NCBI GenBank assembly: GCA_029552825.1
Contig: JAKPDL010000100.1
Span: 1 to 34,249, forward strand
Source of the DNA: Bacteroidota bacterium
GTDB taxonomy: Bacteria; Bacteroidota; Bacteroidia; Bacteroidales; VadinHA17
Direction of reading: 5' to 3'
Length of the DNA: 34,249 bases
A program made the position numbers and the translations under genes. Every line of letters begins with the position of its first letter. Within the stretch, counting starts at the first letter, position 1. Shown piece by piece: positions 1 to 7,722 of this stretch. Under the pieces are notes generated by a model. That model saw only the letters and a program-made list of their open reading frames with translations. It was not told the origin of the DNA and made no database searches.

Positions 1-51
1 TTGTAGCTCTTGTGAAAAATCTTTTGTAATTTTATTCGTTTTTCTTGCCAT
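1..51 (-). CDS. 5' end of an unidentified divergent gene (partial)
   Basis: On the minus strand an ATG at 51-49 opens a frame that stays open for 17 codons to the window edge. The peptide begins MARKTNKITKDF and is rich in Lys and Thr. It is divergent from xylB, with 154 bp between the two starts, which is where a regulator or transporter of a xylose operon often sits. Too little is visible to name it: a DNA-binding regulator is possible from the basic N-terminus and the position, but that is inference. The start codon lies inside the left arm of an inverted repeat (47-107). Confidence 0.4.
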   Translation of the reverse strand, partial: MARKTNKITKDFSQELQ

Positions 52-107
52 GGCTGATAAAATTTTTAAAGTTTATCACTATTATAATTATTTTTTTCAG
101 CCGTGGC
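47..107. promoter_or_regulatory. inverted repeat in the xylB divergent promoter region
   Basis: The 11-nt arms at 47-57 (GCCATGGCTGA) and 97-107 (TCAGCCGTGGC) are complementary with one G/T-type mismatch, separated by 39 nt of AT-rich DNA. The left arm covers the ATG of the divergent partial gene and the right arm lies about 45 bp upstream of the xylB -7 box. It could be an operator for xylose control, or a hairpin in the divergent transcript. No identity with a known operator is claimed. Confidence 0.3.
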
Positions 108-152
108 TTTTTTAATTTTACAGAAACAATGTTACATAATCCAAACAAGTTA

Positions 153-160
153 TATATTTG
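153..160 (+). promoter_or_regulatory. candidate -7 box for xylB
   Basis: TATATTTG fits the Bacteroidota primary-sigma -7 consensus TAnnTTTG and would start transcription near 167, leaving a leader of about 40 nt before the xylB ATG. I do not see a TTG at the expected -33 spacing, so the site is incomplete and may need an activator. Confidence 0.4.
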
Positions 161-205
161 AGGAGAGTTTCAGATTTAATTCTGATATTTTAAAGTTGTA
201 TTGCC

Positions 206-1690
206 ATGTTATTATTAGGTATAGATGCCGGAAGTTCATCGGTTAAAGCATCTGTTCTCGACGGGGAAACAGGAGAGTGCCTTGCATCAGCTTTTATGCC
301 TGAAACAGAAATGGAGATAATAGCTGAAAAGCCGGGATGGGCAGAACAGGATCCTTCTATGTGGTGGGACAACCTTAAACTTGCAGTGGGGAAATGCACT
401 GCTGTGATTGGTAAAAAAGCCGATAAAATAGGAGCAATAGGAATATCGTACCAGATGCACGGACTGGTGGTTGTTGACAGAGAGCTTAAACCTCTCCGCC
501 GTTCGATAATATGGTGTGATAGCCGGGCAGTCAGCTATGGTAACAAGGCATTCGAAGAACTCGGAAAAGAATTTTGCCTTTCACATCTTCTTAATTCTCC
601 CGGAAACTTTACCGCTGCCAAACTTGCATGGGTTAAAGAAAACGAACCACATCTATTTGGGAAAATATATAAAATCATGCTTCCGGGCGATTATCTGGCA
701 CTGAAGCTCACAGGCGAACTTAAAACATCTTTTACAGGCCTTTCGGAAGGTATTTTCTGGGACTTCGAAAGAAATGAAATTAACAGTGAACTGCTGAAAT
801 TTTTTGGTTTCGACAGATCCTTATTTCCTGAAGCTGTTCCCTCTTTTTCCATTCAGGGCTACCTTAAAAAGGACGTCGCTGCTGAACTGAACCTCCCGGC
901 AGGAATACCTGTTGCCTACAGAGCCGGCGACCAGCCCAACAATGCTCTCTCTCTTAATGTCCTTTCCCCCGGCGAAGTTGCCGCTACTGCGGGTACATCC
1001 GGAGTGATATATGGTGTCACCGACCAGAAAAAATACGATCCTTATTCAAGAGTTAATACCTTCTTGCATGTAAACCATACGCCTCAGTCAAGAAGGCTGG
1101 GTGTACTACTTTGTATTAACGGAACTGGTATACTCAACTCATGGATAAAGAAGAATTCGGGTAACGGGTTATCATATAATAAGATGAATGAGATGGCAGC
1201 ATCAGTAAGTCCGGGAAGCAACGGGTTGATGATACTTCCTTTTGGCAACGGAGCCGAAAGAATGCTGCATAATAAAAATATCGGGGCAAAAATAGAAGGT
1301 CTCAATTTCAATATTCATACAAAATCACACCTTTTCAGAGCATCACAGGAAGGAATAGCTTTCTCATTCAGGTATGGACTCGATATCATGAAGGAAACGG
1401 GCATTGAAGCAGGAATAATGCGTGCAGGAGCAGCAAACATGTTCCTCAGTCCTGTATTCAGGGAAGTACTGTCCTGTGTAACGGGTTCAGTGATACATCT
1501 TTATAACACCGACGGTTCACTGGGCGCCGCCAGGGGAGCTGGAATAGGCTGCGGCTACTATAAAACTGAAAAAGAAGCCTTCGCAGGACTCAAATCGGTG
1601 GGCGTGACAGAACCAGATAAAAAAATCTCCGGAACATATCAGGAGATATATGAAAAATGGAAAGAAATAGTGGTTGAAGCTATTAAGTAG
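206..1690 (+). CDS. xylB: xylulokinase
   Basis: ATP-dependent phosphorylation of D-xylulose to xylulose 5-phosphate in the cytoplasm, feeding the pentose phosphate pathway. At 494 aa it matches the usual FGGY-kinase length. The N-terminal half starts with the phosphate-binding loop GIDAGSSSVK (residues 5-14) and has SYQMHGLV (81-88) and WCDSRA (103-108), typical of xylulokinases. The C-terminal half opens around AGDQPNNA (240-247), whose Asp242 fits the catalytic base, and TAGTSGVIYG (261-270) fits the second ATP-binding loop. The ATG at 206 leaves no room for an earlier start, and no Shine-Dalgarno sequence is seen. xylA follows 69 bp downstream on the same strand, most likely in one transcript. 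Other FGGY kinases (ribulokinase, glycerol kinase) are less likely given xylA next door. Confidence 0.93.
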   Translation: MLLLGIDAGSSSVKASVLDGETGECLASAFMPETEMEIIAEKPGWAEQDPSMWWDNLKLAVGKCTAVIGKKADKIGAIGISYQMHGLVVVDRELKPLRRSIIWCDSRAVSYGNKAFEELGKEFCLSHLLNSPGNFTAAKLAWVKENEPHLFGKIYKIMLPGDYLALKLTGELKTSFTGLSEGIFWDFERNEINSELLKFFGFDRSLFPEAVPSFSIQGYLKKDVAAELNLPAGIPVAYRAGDQPNNALSLNVLSPGEVAATAGTSGVIYGVTDQKKYDPYSRVNTFLHVNHTPQSRRLGVLLCINGTGILNSWIKKNSGNGLSYNKMNEMAASVSPGSNGLMILPFGNGAERMLHNKNIGAKIEGLNFNIHTKSHLFRASQEGIAFSFRYGLDIMKETGIEAGIMRAGAANMFLSPVFREVLSCVTGSVIHLYNTDGSLGAARGAGIGCGYYKTEKEAFAGLKSVGVTEPDKKISGTYQEIYEKWKEIVVEAIK

Positions 1691-1759
1691 TCATATTAAT
1701 CTGAAAATCAGTAAAATATAATAAGTAAAAATAATAAATAATCTAAAATTTTATACACT

Positions 1760-3079
1760 ATGGCAAAAGTTCCGAAAAAAGAATTCTACCCCGGCATACC
1801 AAAGATAGAGTATGAGGGAGTAAATTCAAAAAATCCGCTGGCATTCAGATGGTATAATCCTGAAGCTAAGGTTGGCGGAAAAAAAATGAAAGACCACCTG
1901 AGGTTTGCTGTGGCATTCTGGCACACCTTCTGCGGCGACGGAAGTGATCCCTTCGGTAATGCTACCAGATTCTATCCATGGGATAACCTTCCACTCGATG
2001 ATAAGATTAAACAAAGACTCGAGGCAGCATTCGAATTCTTTACCAAGATAGGCGTTGAATATTACTGTTTTCATGATGTTGATGTTGTAGGTAACGGGAC
2101 AGTGTTTGAAATAGAGAAACGTCTCGAGAAATATGTTCCTCTGATGAAAACACTGCAGCAGCAGACCGGAGTTAAACTTCTATGGGGAACAGCAAACCTC
2201 TTTTCACATCCCCGTTATATGAACGGTGCAGCAACAAATCCTGATTTTGCGGTTGTGGCATGTGCAGGAGCACAGATTAAAAATGCAATTGACGCTACAA
2301 TTGAACTTGAAGGACAAAACTATTTGTTCTGGGGAGGCAGGGAAGGATATATGAGTCTCCATAACACCGACATGAAACGAGAACTTTACCATATGGGCAT
2401 GATGCTCTCCATGGCACGCGATTATGGACGCAAGAGAGGTTTCAAAGGTGCATTCTTTGTTGAACCAAAACCAATGGAACCCTCAAAACACCAGTACGAC
2501 TACGATGCTGCAACTGTTATTGGCTTCCTGAGAAACCACCGCCTCGAGAGGGATTTTAAACTTAATATCGAAGTGAACCACTCAACACTTGCCGGACACA
2601 GCTTTACACATGAACTGCAGGTAGCCGCTGATGCCGGTATGCTTGGAAGTATTGACGCAAACAAGGGCGACTATCAGAACGGATGGGACACTGATGAGTT
2701 TCCGACAAATATCTATGAAGTAACTGAGGCAATGATGATTATACTTAATGCCGGTGGCTTTACTACCGGAGGCATAAACTTCGATGCCAAAGTGCGCCGC
2801 AACTCAACAGACCCCGAAGACCTCTTCATAGCCCATATAAGCGGTATGGACACCTTTGCAAGAGCACTTATAATTGCAGATAAAATACTCAGGGAGAGCG
2901 ACTACCTCAAAATGAAAAAGAAGAGATATGAGTCATTCAATAAGGGTAAAGGAAAAGAGTTCGAGAGGGGCAAACTGACACTCGAAGACCTCAGGGAGAT
3001 AGCAAAAGAACTTGGAGAACCAGCTCCAAAAAGTGGTAAACAGGAACTCCTTGAACAACTGATTAATATGTATATTTAA
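1760..3079 (+). CDS. xylA: xylose isomerase
   Basis: Isomerises D-xylose to D-xylulose (also glucose/fructose in many homologues), the step before XylB. At 439 aa it is the longer class II type. The catalytic His and Asp appear in FHDVDV (residues 104-109; His105, Asp108). [18 protein letters not shown] carries the metal-binding Glu and Lys of the barrel. [15 protein letters not shown] and the later [15 protein letters not shown] supply further metal ligands and the substrate loop. The reading frame is intact with no missing key residue. No promoter is visible in the AT-rich 69-bp gap after xylB, so co-transcription is likely. A self-complementary 16-bp sequence overlaps its stop codon. Confidence 0.96.
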   Translation: MAKVPKKEFYPGIPKIEYEGVNSKNPLAFRWYNPEAKVGGKKMKDHLRFAVAFWHTFCGDGSDPFGNATRFYPWDNLPLDDKIKQRLEAAFEFFTKIGVEYYCFHDVDVVGNGTVFEIEKRLEKYVPLMKTLQQQTGVKLLWGTANLFSHPRYMNGAATNPDFAVVACAGAQIKNAIDATIELEGQNYLFWGGREGYMSLHNTDMKRELYHMGMMLSMARDYGRKRGFKGAFFVEPKPMEPSKHQYDYDAATVIGFLRNHRLERDFKLNIEVNHSTLAGHSFTHELQVAADAGMLGSIDANKGDYQNGWDTDEFPTNIYEVTEAMMIILNAGGFTTGGINFDAKVRRNSTDPEDLFIAHISGMDTFARALIIADKILRESDYLKMKKKRYESFNKGKGKEFERGKLTLEDLREIAKELGEPAPKSGKQELLEQLINMYI

Positions 3080-3093
3080 TCGATTAATCGATT
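3078..3093. repeat. 16-bp palindrome at the xylA stop codon
   Basis: AATCGATTAATCGATT is a tandem of the self-complementary octamer AATCGATT, beginning inside the xylA TAA. It is perfectly palindromic but AT-rich and has no following T-run, so it is a weak terminator at best. Confidence 0.3.
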
Positions 3094-3147
3094 GACTTTC
3101 TTAAACTGCATATTTTTTTAATGCTTATAATAAAAATAAATTGTTGA

Positions 3148-3241
3148 CTTTGTGACTCTTCGTGAAATTCTCCGTGCCATCTGTGGAAAGAAGTGTTTTT
3201 ATGCGTAATGACCACAAAAAATTCACGAAGGGATCACAAAG
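3148..3241. repeat. imperfect inverted-repeat element (interspersed-repeat-like)
   Basis: The outer arms 3148-3166 (CTTTGTGACTCTTCGTGAA) and 3222-3241 (TTCACGAAGGGATCACAAAG) pair almost completely, and the inner TGTGG (3182-3186) can pair with CCACA (3212-3216). The wording CTTCGTG / CACGAAG / CACAAAG is like short repeats I know from intergenic DNA of Bacteroidota and other environmental bacteria (recollection, not searched). The element ends 20 bp before the ATG I assign to the dehydrogenase. A longer in-frame start at 3193 would translate part of it and is therefore unlikely. Confidence 0.55.
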
Positions 3242-3261
3242 ATGATATATGTTTTTTGACT

Positions 3262-4296
3262 ATGAAAGCAATGATTCTCACCGGCATCAGGAGAATTGAA
3301 ATTACCGAAAAGCCAGTTCCTGAAATCAGCCAGTCTGATGAGGTTCTTATAAGAATAAGGTCGGTAGGTGTTTGCGGTTCCGACATTCATTATTATAATG
3401 AAGGCAAAATTGGCAGCCAGGTCGTAAAGTTCCCATTCACCTTTGGACATGAATGTTCAGGCATTGTTGAAAAGACAGGATCAGGAGTGAAAAGGCTCAA
3501 AACAGGTGATCGCGTAGCTATCGATCCTGCTATGCCGTGTTATAACTGCTCACAGTGCCGCAGGGGTAGGTATCATACCTGCCTGAATCTCCGGTTTCTT
3601 GGTTGTCCTGGCCAGGCCGAAGGCTGTCTTTCAGAATATATTGTAATGCCCGAAAGAAGTTGTTATAAGATTGACAATACCATGCCCTTTGACATTGCAA
3701 CCCTTTCCGAACCTCTTTCAATCGGCCTTTACGCAACAGAACTTGCAGGAAATGTGCAGGGACGGAAAATCGGAATACTTGGTTCTGGGCCAATAGGTGT
3801 AAGTGTGATGCTTATGGCTCTGCACAGGGGTGCTGGAAGAGTGTTTATGACCGACCTGATTGACGAACGCCTCTCACTGGCGAGTTCAATGGGAGCTCAT
3901 TGGACCGGTAATCCGCTAAAGCAGGATATAGTCGGAGATATTAAACGCGAGGAACCTGAGTTGCTCGACGTTGTCTTTGAATGTTGCGGAAAGCAGGAAG
4001 CCACCGACCAGGCAGTTAAACTTCTGAAGCCGGGTGGGATGCTGGTTATAGCAGGAATACCATCCTTTAGCGAGTGGAAATTCAGTGCGGAAGATATAAG
4101 AAGGAAAGAGATAACAATCAGAAATGTAAGGCGGCAGAATGAAATGGTCCAGCCAACACTTGATATTTTATCTGCCGGGAAAATAAATCCTGAAAAGATG
4201 ATAACCCATACGTTTGACCTCGACCATGTTTCAGATGCTTTTGAACTGGTAGCCGGATACAGGGATGGCGTGATGAAGGCAATGATACACCTGTAG
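3262..4296 (+). CDS. zinc-dependent polyol dehydrogenase (sorbitol/xylitol dehydrogenase-like)
   Basis: NAD(P)-dependent medium-chain dehydrogenase of 344 aa from the ATG at 3262. This start matches the usual N-terminus (MKAMILTG); the ATG at 3193 would add 23 residues coded by the repeat element. Catalytic-zinc ligands are Cys38 in VGVCGSDIHYY and His63-Glu64 in FGHECSG. The structural-zinc cysteines are in CYNCSQCRRGRYHTC. GILGSGPIGVSV is the Rossmann nucleotide loop, followed by an acidic TDL, which favours NAD. The GSDIHYYNEGKIG stretch is typical of sorbitol/xylitol dehydrogenases. After xylBA, a likely role is oxidation of xylitol or a related polyol to a ketose such as D-xylulose, but the substrate is inferred from context. 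Threonine dehydrogenase-like activity is an alternative. Confidence 0.85.
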   Translation: MKAMILTGIRRIEITEKPVPEISQSDEVLIRIRSVGVCGSDIHYYNEGKIGSQVVKFPFTFGHECSGIVEKTGSGVKRLKTGDRVAIDPAMPCYNCSQCRRGRYHTCLNLRFLGCPGQAEGCLSEYIVMPERSCYKIDNTMPFDIATLSEPLSIGLYATELAGNVQGRKIGILGSGPIGVSVMLMALHRGAGRVFMTDLIDERLSLASSMGAHWTGNPLKQDIVGDIKREEPELLDVVFECCGKQEATDQAVKLLKPGGMLVIAGIPSFSEWKFSAEDIRRKEITIRNVRRQNEMVQPTLDILSAGKINPEKMITHTFDLDHVSDAFELVAGYRDGVMKAMIHL

Positions 4297-4301
4297 CTAT
4301 T

Positions 4302-5264
4302 TTATTTATTAATTGCGCGGTCGAACGTAATTCCTTTTATTCCGCTGAAGAACAGCAGGAGAGAGGTTGAGATAATAACTATACCCCCTACTGTCATTAT
4401 ATCAGGCTTCTCTTCAGGTATTACTATCCAGCTGATTATTGCACCAAAAACAGGAATAAGAAATTTCCAGAGGTTAAGTTCCGACACCCTGACTTCTGGC
4501 CTTTGAAGAAGTTTGTACCAGGTGCTGAAAGCAAATGCTGCCACAAAGCTTAACCATAGCAGCGACATCCAGTATGAAGCCGGGAGAATTTCTTCTGCCG
4601 GCTTTTCAAGAATAAGTGCCAGGAAAAATATAATTATCCCGCCTGCAAGCAGGGATATAGAATTTAAAATTACAGGGTTGACATTTTTATTATTTACCGA
4701 TACAAGTACATTACTCAATGAAGTGGAGATATTCGCTCCGAGAATCAGTGTTACTCCCAGCAGTTCTGTTGCAGACCCCAGACGCAAAGCCTGCCTTCCT
4801 GCATTTATTAGCACAATTCCTGCCAGCCCCGAAACAATAGTAAACATTTTTTTCCGGGTTACTGTATTGTTATCAGTTATAACAGCTGCCACAATTGCTG
4901 TAATTAAAGGCTGCGAGCCTACAATTATTGCTCCAAGTGCACCAGGTACAAGATTCATCCCCAGGTAAAAGAGCAGATAGTTCATTATCACCTGAAGCAC
5001 AGTAACCTGAAGAAGAAGTTTTGTGTGGTCTCTGATGACTGAGATATAATCTCTGAGCTTCCCCGCAAACGGCAACAAAATAACCCCTGCAATTATAAAC
5101 CTCTTCGATGCAAAATAAAGAGGGGCTTCATACTTCAGTCCTATTTTTATTGAAGCATATACTGTTGACCACAGCAGACAGGTAAGTATGGCAAGAAAAT
5201 AAGTGTTTGTCTTTTTGTTCAATTCCCGAATAATTTTAAGCGGCAAATATCCGAAAAAAATCAA
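4302..5264 (-). CDS. EamA/DMT-family transporter
   Basis: Predicted inner-membrane exporter of the drug/metabolite transporter superfamily, about 320 aa with roughly ten hydrophobic segments in two EamA halves. The first segment includes LAILTCLLWSTVYASIKIG; the second half starts near the stretch LLGVTLILGANISTSLSNV. The substrate cannot be read from sequence. The first start is a TTG at 5264 that overlaps the stop of the upstream peptidase gene (TTGA), suggesting translational coupling. A second in-frame TTG at 5222, giving LNKKTNTYFL, looks more like a natural N-terminus, and there is no early ATG. The gene converges with the dehydrogenase gene, with 5 bp between stops. Confidence 0.85.
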   Translation of the reverse strand: MIFFGYLPLKIIRELNKKTNTYFLAILTCLLWSTVYASIKIGLKYEAPLYFASKRFIIAGVILLPFAGKLRDYISVIRDHTKLLLQVTVLQVIMNYLLFYLGMNLVPGALGAIIVGSQPLITAIVAAVITDNNTVTRKKMFTIVSGLAGIVLINAGRQALRLGSATELLGVTLILGANISTSLSNVLVSVNNKNVNPVILNSISLLAGGIIIFFLALILEKPAEEILPASYWMSLLWLSFVAAFAFSTWYKLLQRPEVRVSELNLWKFLIPVFGAIISWIVIPEEKPDIMTVGGIVIISTSLLLFFSGIKGITFDRAINK

Positions 5265-7525
5265 TTCGGAGTGTTGTTCCAGTCGGGTGGGTTAACACCC
5301 AGAAGATTTTTTACGAAGAAATCACGTCTTTTTCTCTCTCCGTAAGGTCCGCCGCTGGAGTGCCCGGCACCCGGGATAAAGACATATTCGAATTCCTTGC
5401 CTGCTTTTATCAGTGCATCCACAAACTGAACCGTGGAACTGGGATCCACATTTTTATCCATTTCCGAATTTATAAGCATGAGCTTTCCCTGAAGCCTCCA
5501 TGCATTTTCGACATTTGACGACTCAGCATATTCCGGTCCCACAGGCCATCCCATAAACTGCTCATTCCACCACATCTTATCCATTCTGTTATCATGACAG
5601 CCGCACGCTGCAACAGCCACCTTGTAAAATTCAGGATGGAAGAGGACAGCTGCTGCGGCATTCTGACCGCCAGCGGAGGTTCCATAGATGCCTACACGGG
5701 TGGTGTCCATATAAGGATACTTGCGTGCAGCAGCCTTTATCCACAGAATCCTGTCGGGCAAACCTGCATCCTTCAGATTCTTCCAGCATACATCATGAAA
5801 AGTTTTCGAACGGTTCGAAGTACCCATACCGTCTATCTGGACAACAATGAACCCCAGCTCAGCCAGCTGATGCATGCCACTTATTATCGGCCTGAAACTC
5901 TTGGGAACAAAACTGCTGTGAGGCCCTGCATAAATGTTTTCAATAACCGGGTATTTTTTTGAGGGGTCAAAATTCATCGGACGCACAATTATGCCGTAAA
6001 TGTCTGTCACACCGTCCCTCCCTTTTGCCACAAAAGGTTCTGGCAACCTGATACCTGTCTCAAGAAGTTTCGTAATATCGGCTTTTTCGAGTTCCATAAT
6101 TAAACTTCCATCCTCTCCGTTTCTCAAAACGGCAACCGGCGGTGTATCTACCGTTGACCATGTGTCAACAAAAAATCTTTTGTCGGGAGAAAAACTTACT
6201 TCATGATTGCCATAACCGTCAGTCAACCTCTTCAGCCCCGTGCCATCAAAATTAATCCTGTAAACATGTATAAAATAAGGATCACCCGGTTCTTTGCCAC
6301 TCGCCTGAAAAATTATCTGCCTCTTCTCCTCATCCACTCCAATAACGCCTCTAATAACCCACTCACCCCGCGTAATCTGATTTTTTACCAGACCTGTTTC
6401 TGAATCGTAAAGATAAAGATGATTCCATCCGTCCCTCTCCGAAGCCCAGATTATCTCATTCGTCTTTTCCAGATCATAACGGTACCTTTTTCCACTGTAA
6501 TGAATGAAAGTCTGGGAGATTTCGTTTATAATTACCTTACATTCTCCTGTAGCTGCATCAACCTTAATCACCTGATAAACCTGATGCCCTCTTTTGTTGT
6601 ATTCATAAGTGAAGTACCTGGAATCCTTACTCCACTTTATTTCGTCAATGTAATACTGGTTGGGAATGAGAGAGTCGTCAAGTTTTATATGTTTTTTGTT
6701 TTCAACGTCAAACAACTGCGGATAAAACTGAGGTACGGCATCACCGGGTTTCTGGTATTCGTACGAAAAATGCCGGGGTTGCAGCTGATCCTCTGGAGAG
6801 GATTCGATATAATGAATCATGTGTTTCTCGGCAGGCCGCACTCTTTTGGCTACCAGTTTTTTAGAATCAGGCGACCATATTATATAAGACGAGTAGTATT
6901 CACCTGTCCCGCCATCGTAACTCAACTGATATTCCTTGTTATCATCGTTTGACTTTACATAAACATTGTAATTCTTAATATAAGCTGTCCATTTTTTATC
7001 GGGCGACTGCACCGGCGCATTCTGAAGCTCATTCCTGAAACCCCAGCTCCATGCATCCTGTGGACGTGTTCTTTCAACAGTTCTGTCTCCCCTTATGATT
7101 CTGTAATTCCTTAAAATGCATATCCAGTTGTAATTATCATAATTGAATGAAAAACTCATCATCCTTTCCGAGAAGACCAGATTTCTTATTGGCAGCTTAC
7201 CAGGTTCAACTTTTTGCCCTGTTGCCTCTTTGAACGCCTCTGCAAACCTTTTCTGGTCGAAGGCTACCCTTTTTGTTTTTGATATTGCATCAACAATGTA
7301 GTATTCAATACCTTCAGGAGTGGTACTCTCATACAAAAACCTTCCGGTATTGTTTATCCACGTTGGGCGTACGTTGCCATAAAACACTTTCCCTGATACC
7401 ATCTGCTGAAGACGGTCGGCTCTTCCGTAATCAGATGTGTCGGGTTGTGAATATGAATGCTGTATGATGGTGAAAAGAATAGACAGGACTGTTATCCGGA
7501 AACAATTTATTCTCTTACTGAACAT
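5261..7525 (-). CDS. exported S9 family peptidase with DPP IV-like N-terminal propeller
   Basis: Serine exopeptidase of the prolyl oligopeptidase family (754 aa), probably periplasmic. An N-terminal hydrophobic stretch (about residues 8-25, ending HSYSQ) looks like a signal peptide. Residues of about 40-500 form the repeat-rich beta-propeller (WSPDSKKLVAKR, WSKDSRYFTYEYN, FSPDKRFFVDTW). The alpha/beta-hydrolase domain follows, with catalytic Ser617 in YGTSAGGQ, Asp690 in SEMDKNVD and His722 in PGAGHSSGG. The elbow GTSAGG differs from the more usual GWSYGG. I do not find the double-Glu motif (like YEEE) that anchors the substrate N-terminus in true DPP IV, so the dipeptidyl specificity is uncertain. 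A TATCTTTG box precedes the gene. Confidence 0.87.
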   Translation of the reverse strand: MFSKRINCFRITVLSILFTIIQHSYSQPDTSDYGRADRLQQMVSGKVFYGNVRPTWINNTGRFLYESTTPEGIEYYIVDAISKTKRVAFDQKRFAEAFKEATGQKVEPGKLPIRNLVFSERMMSFSFNYDNYNWICILRNYRIIRGDRTVERTRPQDAWSWGFRNELQNAPVQSPDKKWTAYIKNYNVYVKSNDDNKEYQLSYDGGTGEYYSSYIIWSPDSKKLVAKRVRPAEKHMIHYIESSPEDQLQPRHFSYEYQKPGDAVPQFYPQLFDVENKKHIKLDDSLIPNQYYIDEIKWSKDSRYFTYEYNKRGHQVYQVIKVDAATGECKVIINEISQTFIHYSGKRYRYDLEKTNEIIWASERDGWNHLYLYDSETGLVKNQITRGEWVIRGVIGVDEEKRQIIFQASGKEPGDPYFIHVYRINFDGTGLKRLTDGYGNHEVSFSPDKRFFVDTWSTVDTPPVAVLRNGEDGSLIMELEKADITKLLETGIRLPEPFVAKGRDGVTDIYGIIVRPMNFDPSKKYPVIENIYAGPHSSFVPKSFRPIISGMHQLAELGFIVVQIDGMGTSNRSKTFHDVCWKNLKDAGLPDRILWIKAAARKYPYMDTTRVGIYGTSAGGQNAAAAVLFHPEFYKVAVAACGCHDNRMDKMWWNEQFMGWPVGPEYAESSNVENAWRLQGKLMLINSEMDKNVDPSSTVQFVDALIKAGKEFEYVFIPGAGHSSGGPYGERKRRDFFVKNLLGVNPPDWNNTPN

Positions 7526-7550
7526 ATCTTCTCTTCTTTATGGAATTTTT

Positions 7551-7558
7551 CAAAGATA
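7551..7558 (-). promoter_or_regulatory. candidate -7 box for the S9 peptidase
   Basis: On the minus strand TATCTTTG matches TAnnTTTG. It predicts a start near 7544 and a leader of about 20 nt before the ATG at 7525. A -33 TTG is not evident at the ideal distance. Confidence 0.42.
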
Positions 7559-7722
7559 ACGTAACTGGAAATAATAAGTTGTTAAAAATCTTCATTAAAA
7601 CTCCATTTTAATTTTTTTTAAGACTACACAATACTATCCTCATTAAAAATAAATTAAAGCGATGATTCATTCACCAGCATTTACTATATCGCTGAAAAAG
7701 GTTAACCAATCTACATAATTAC

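Noticed and set aside
3193-3261. Upstream extension of the polyol dehydrogenase
   Set aside because: These 23 codons come from the inverted-repeat element and do not match the family N-terminus; the ATG at 3262 does.
4513-4968. 151-codon plus-strand frame inside the EamA transporter gene
   Set aside because: It is antisense to a clear membrane transporter and has no domain-like features.
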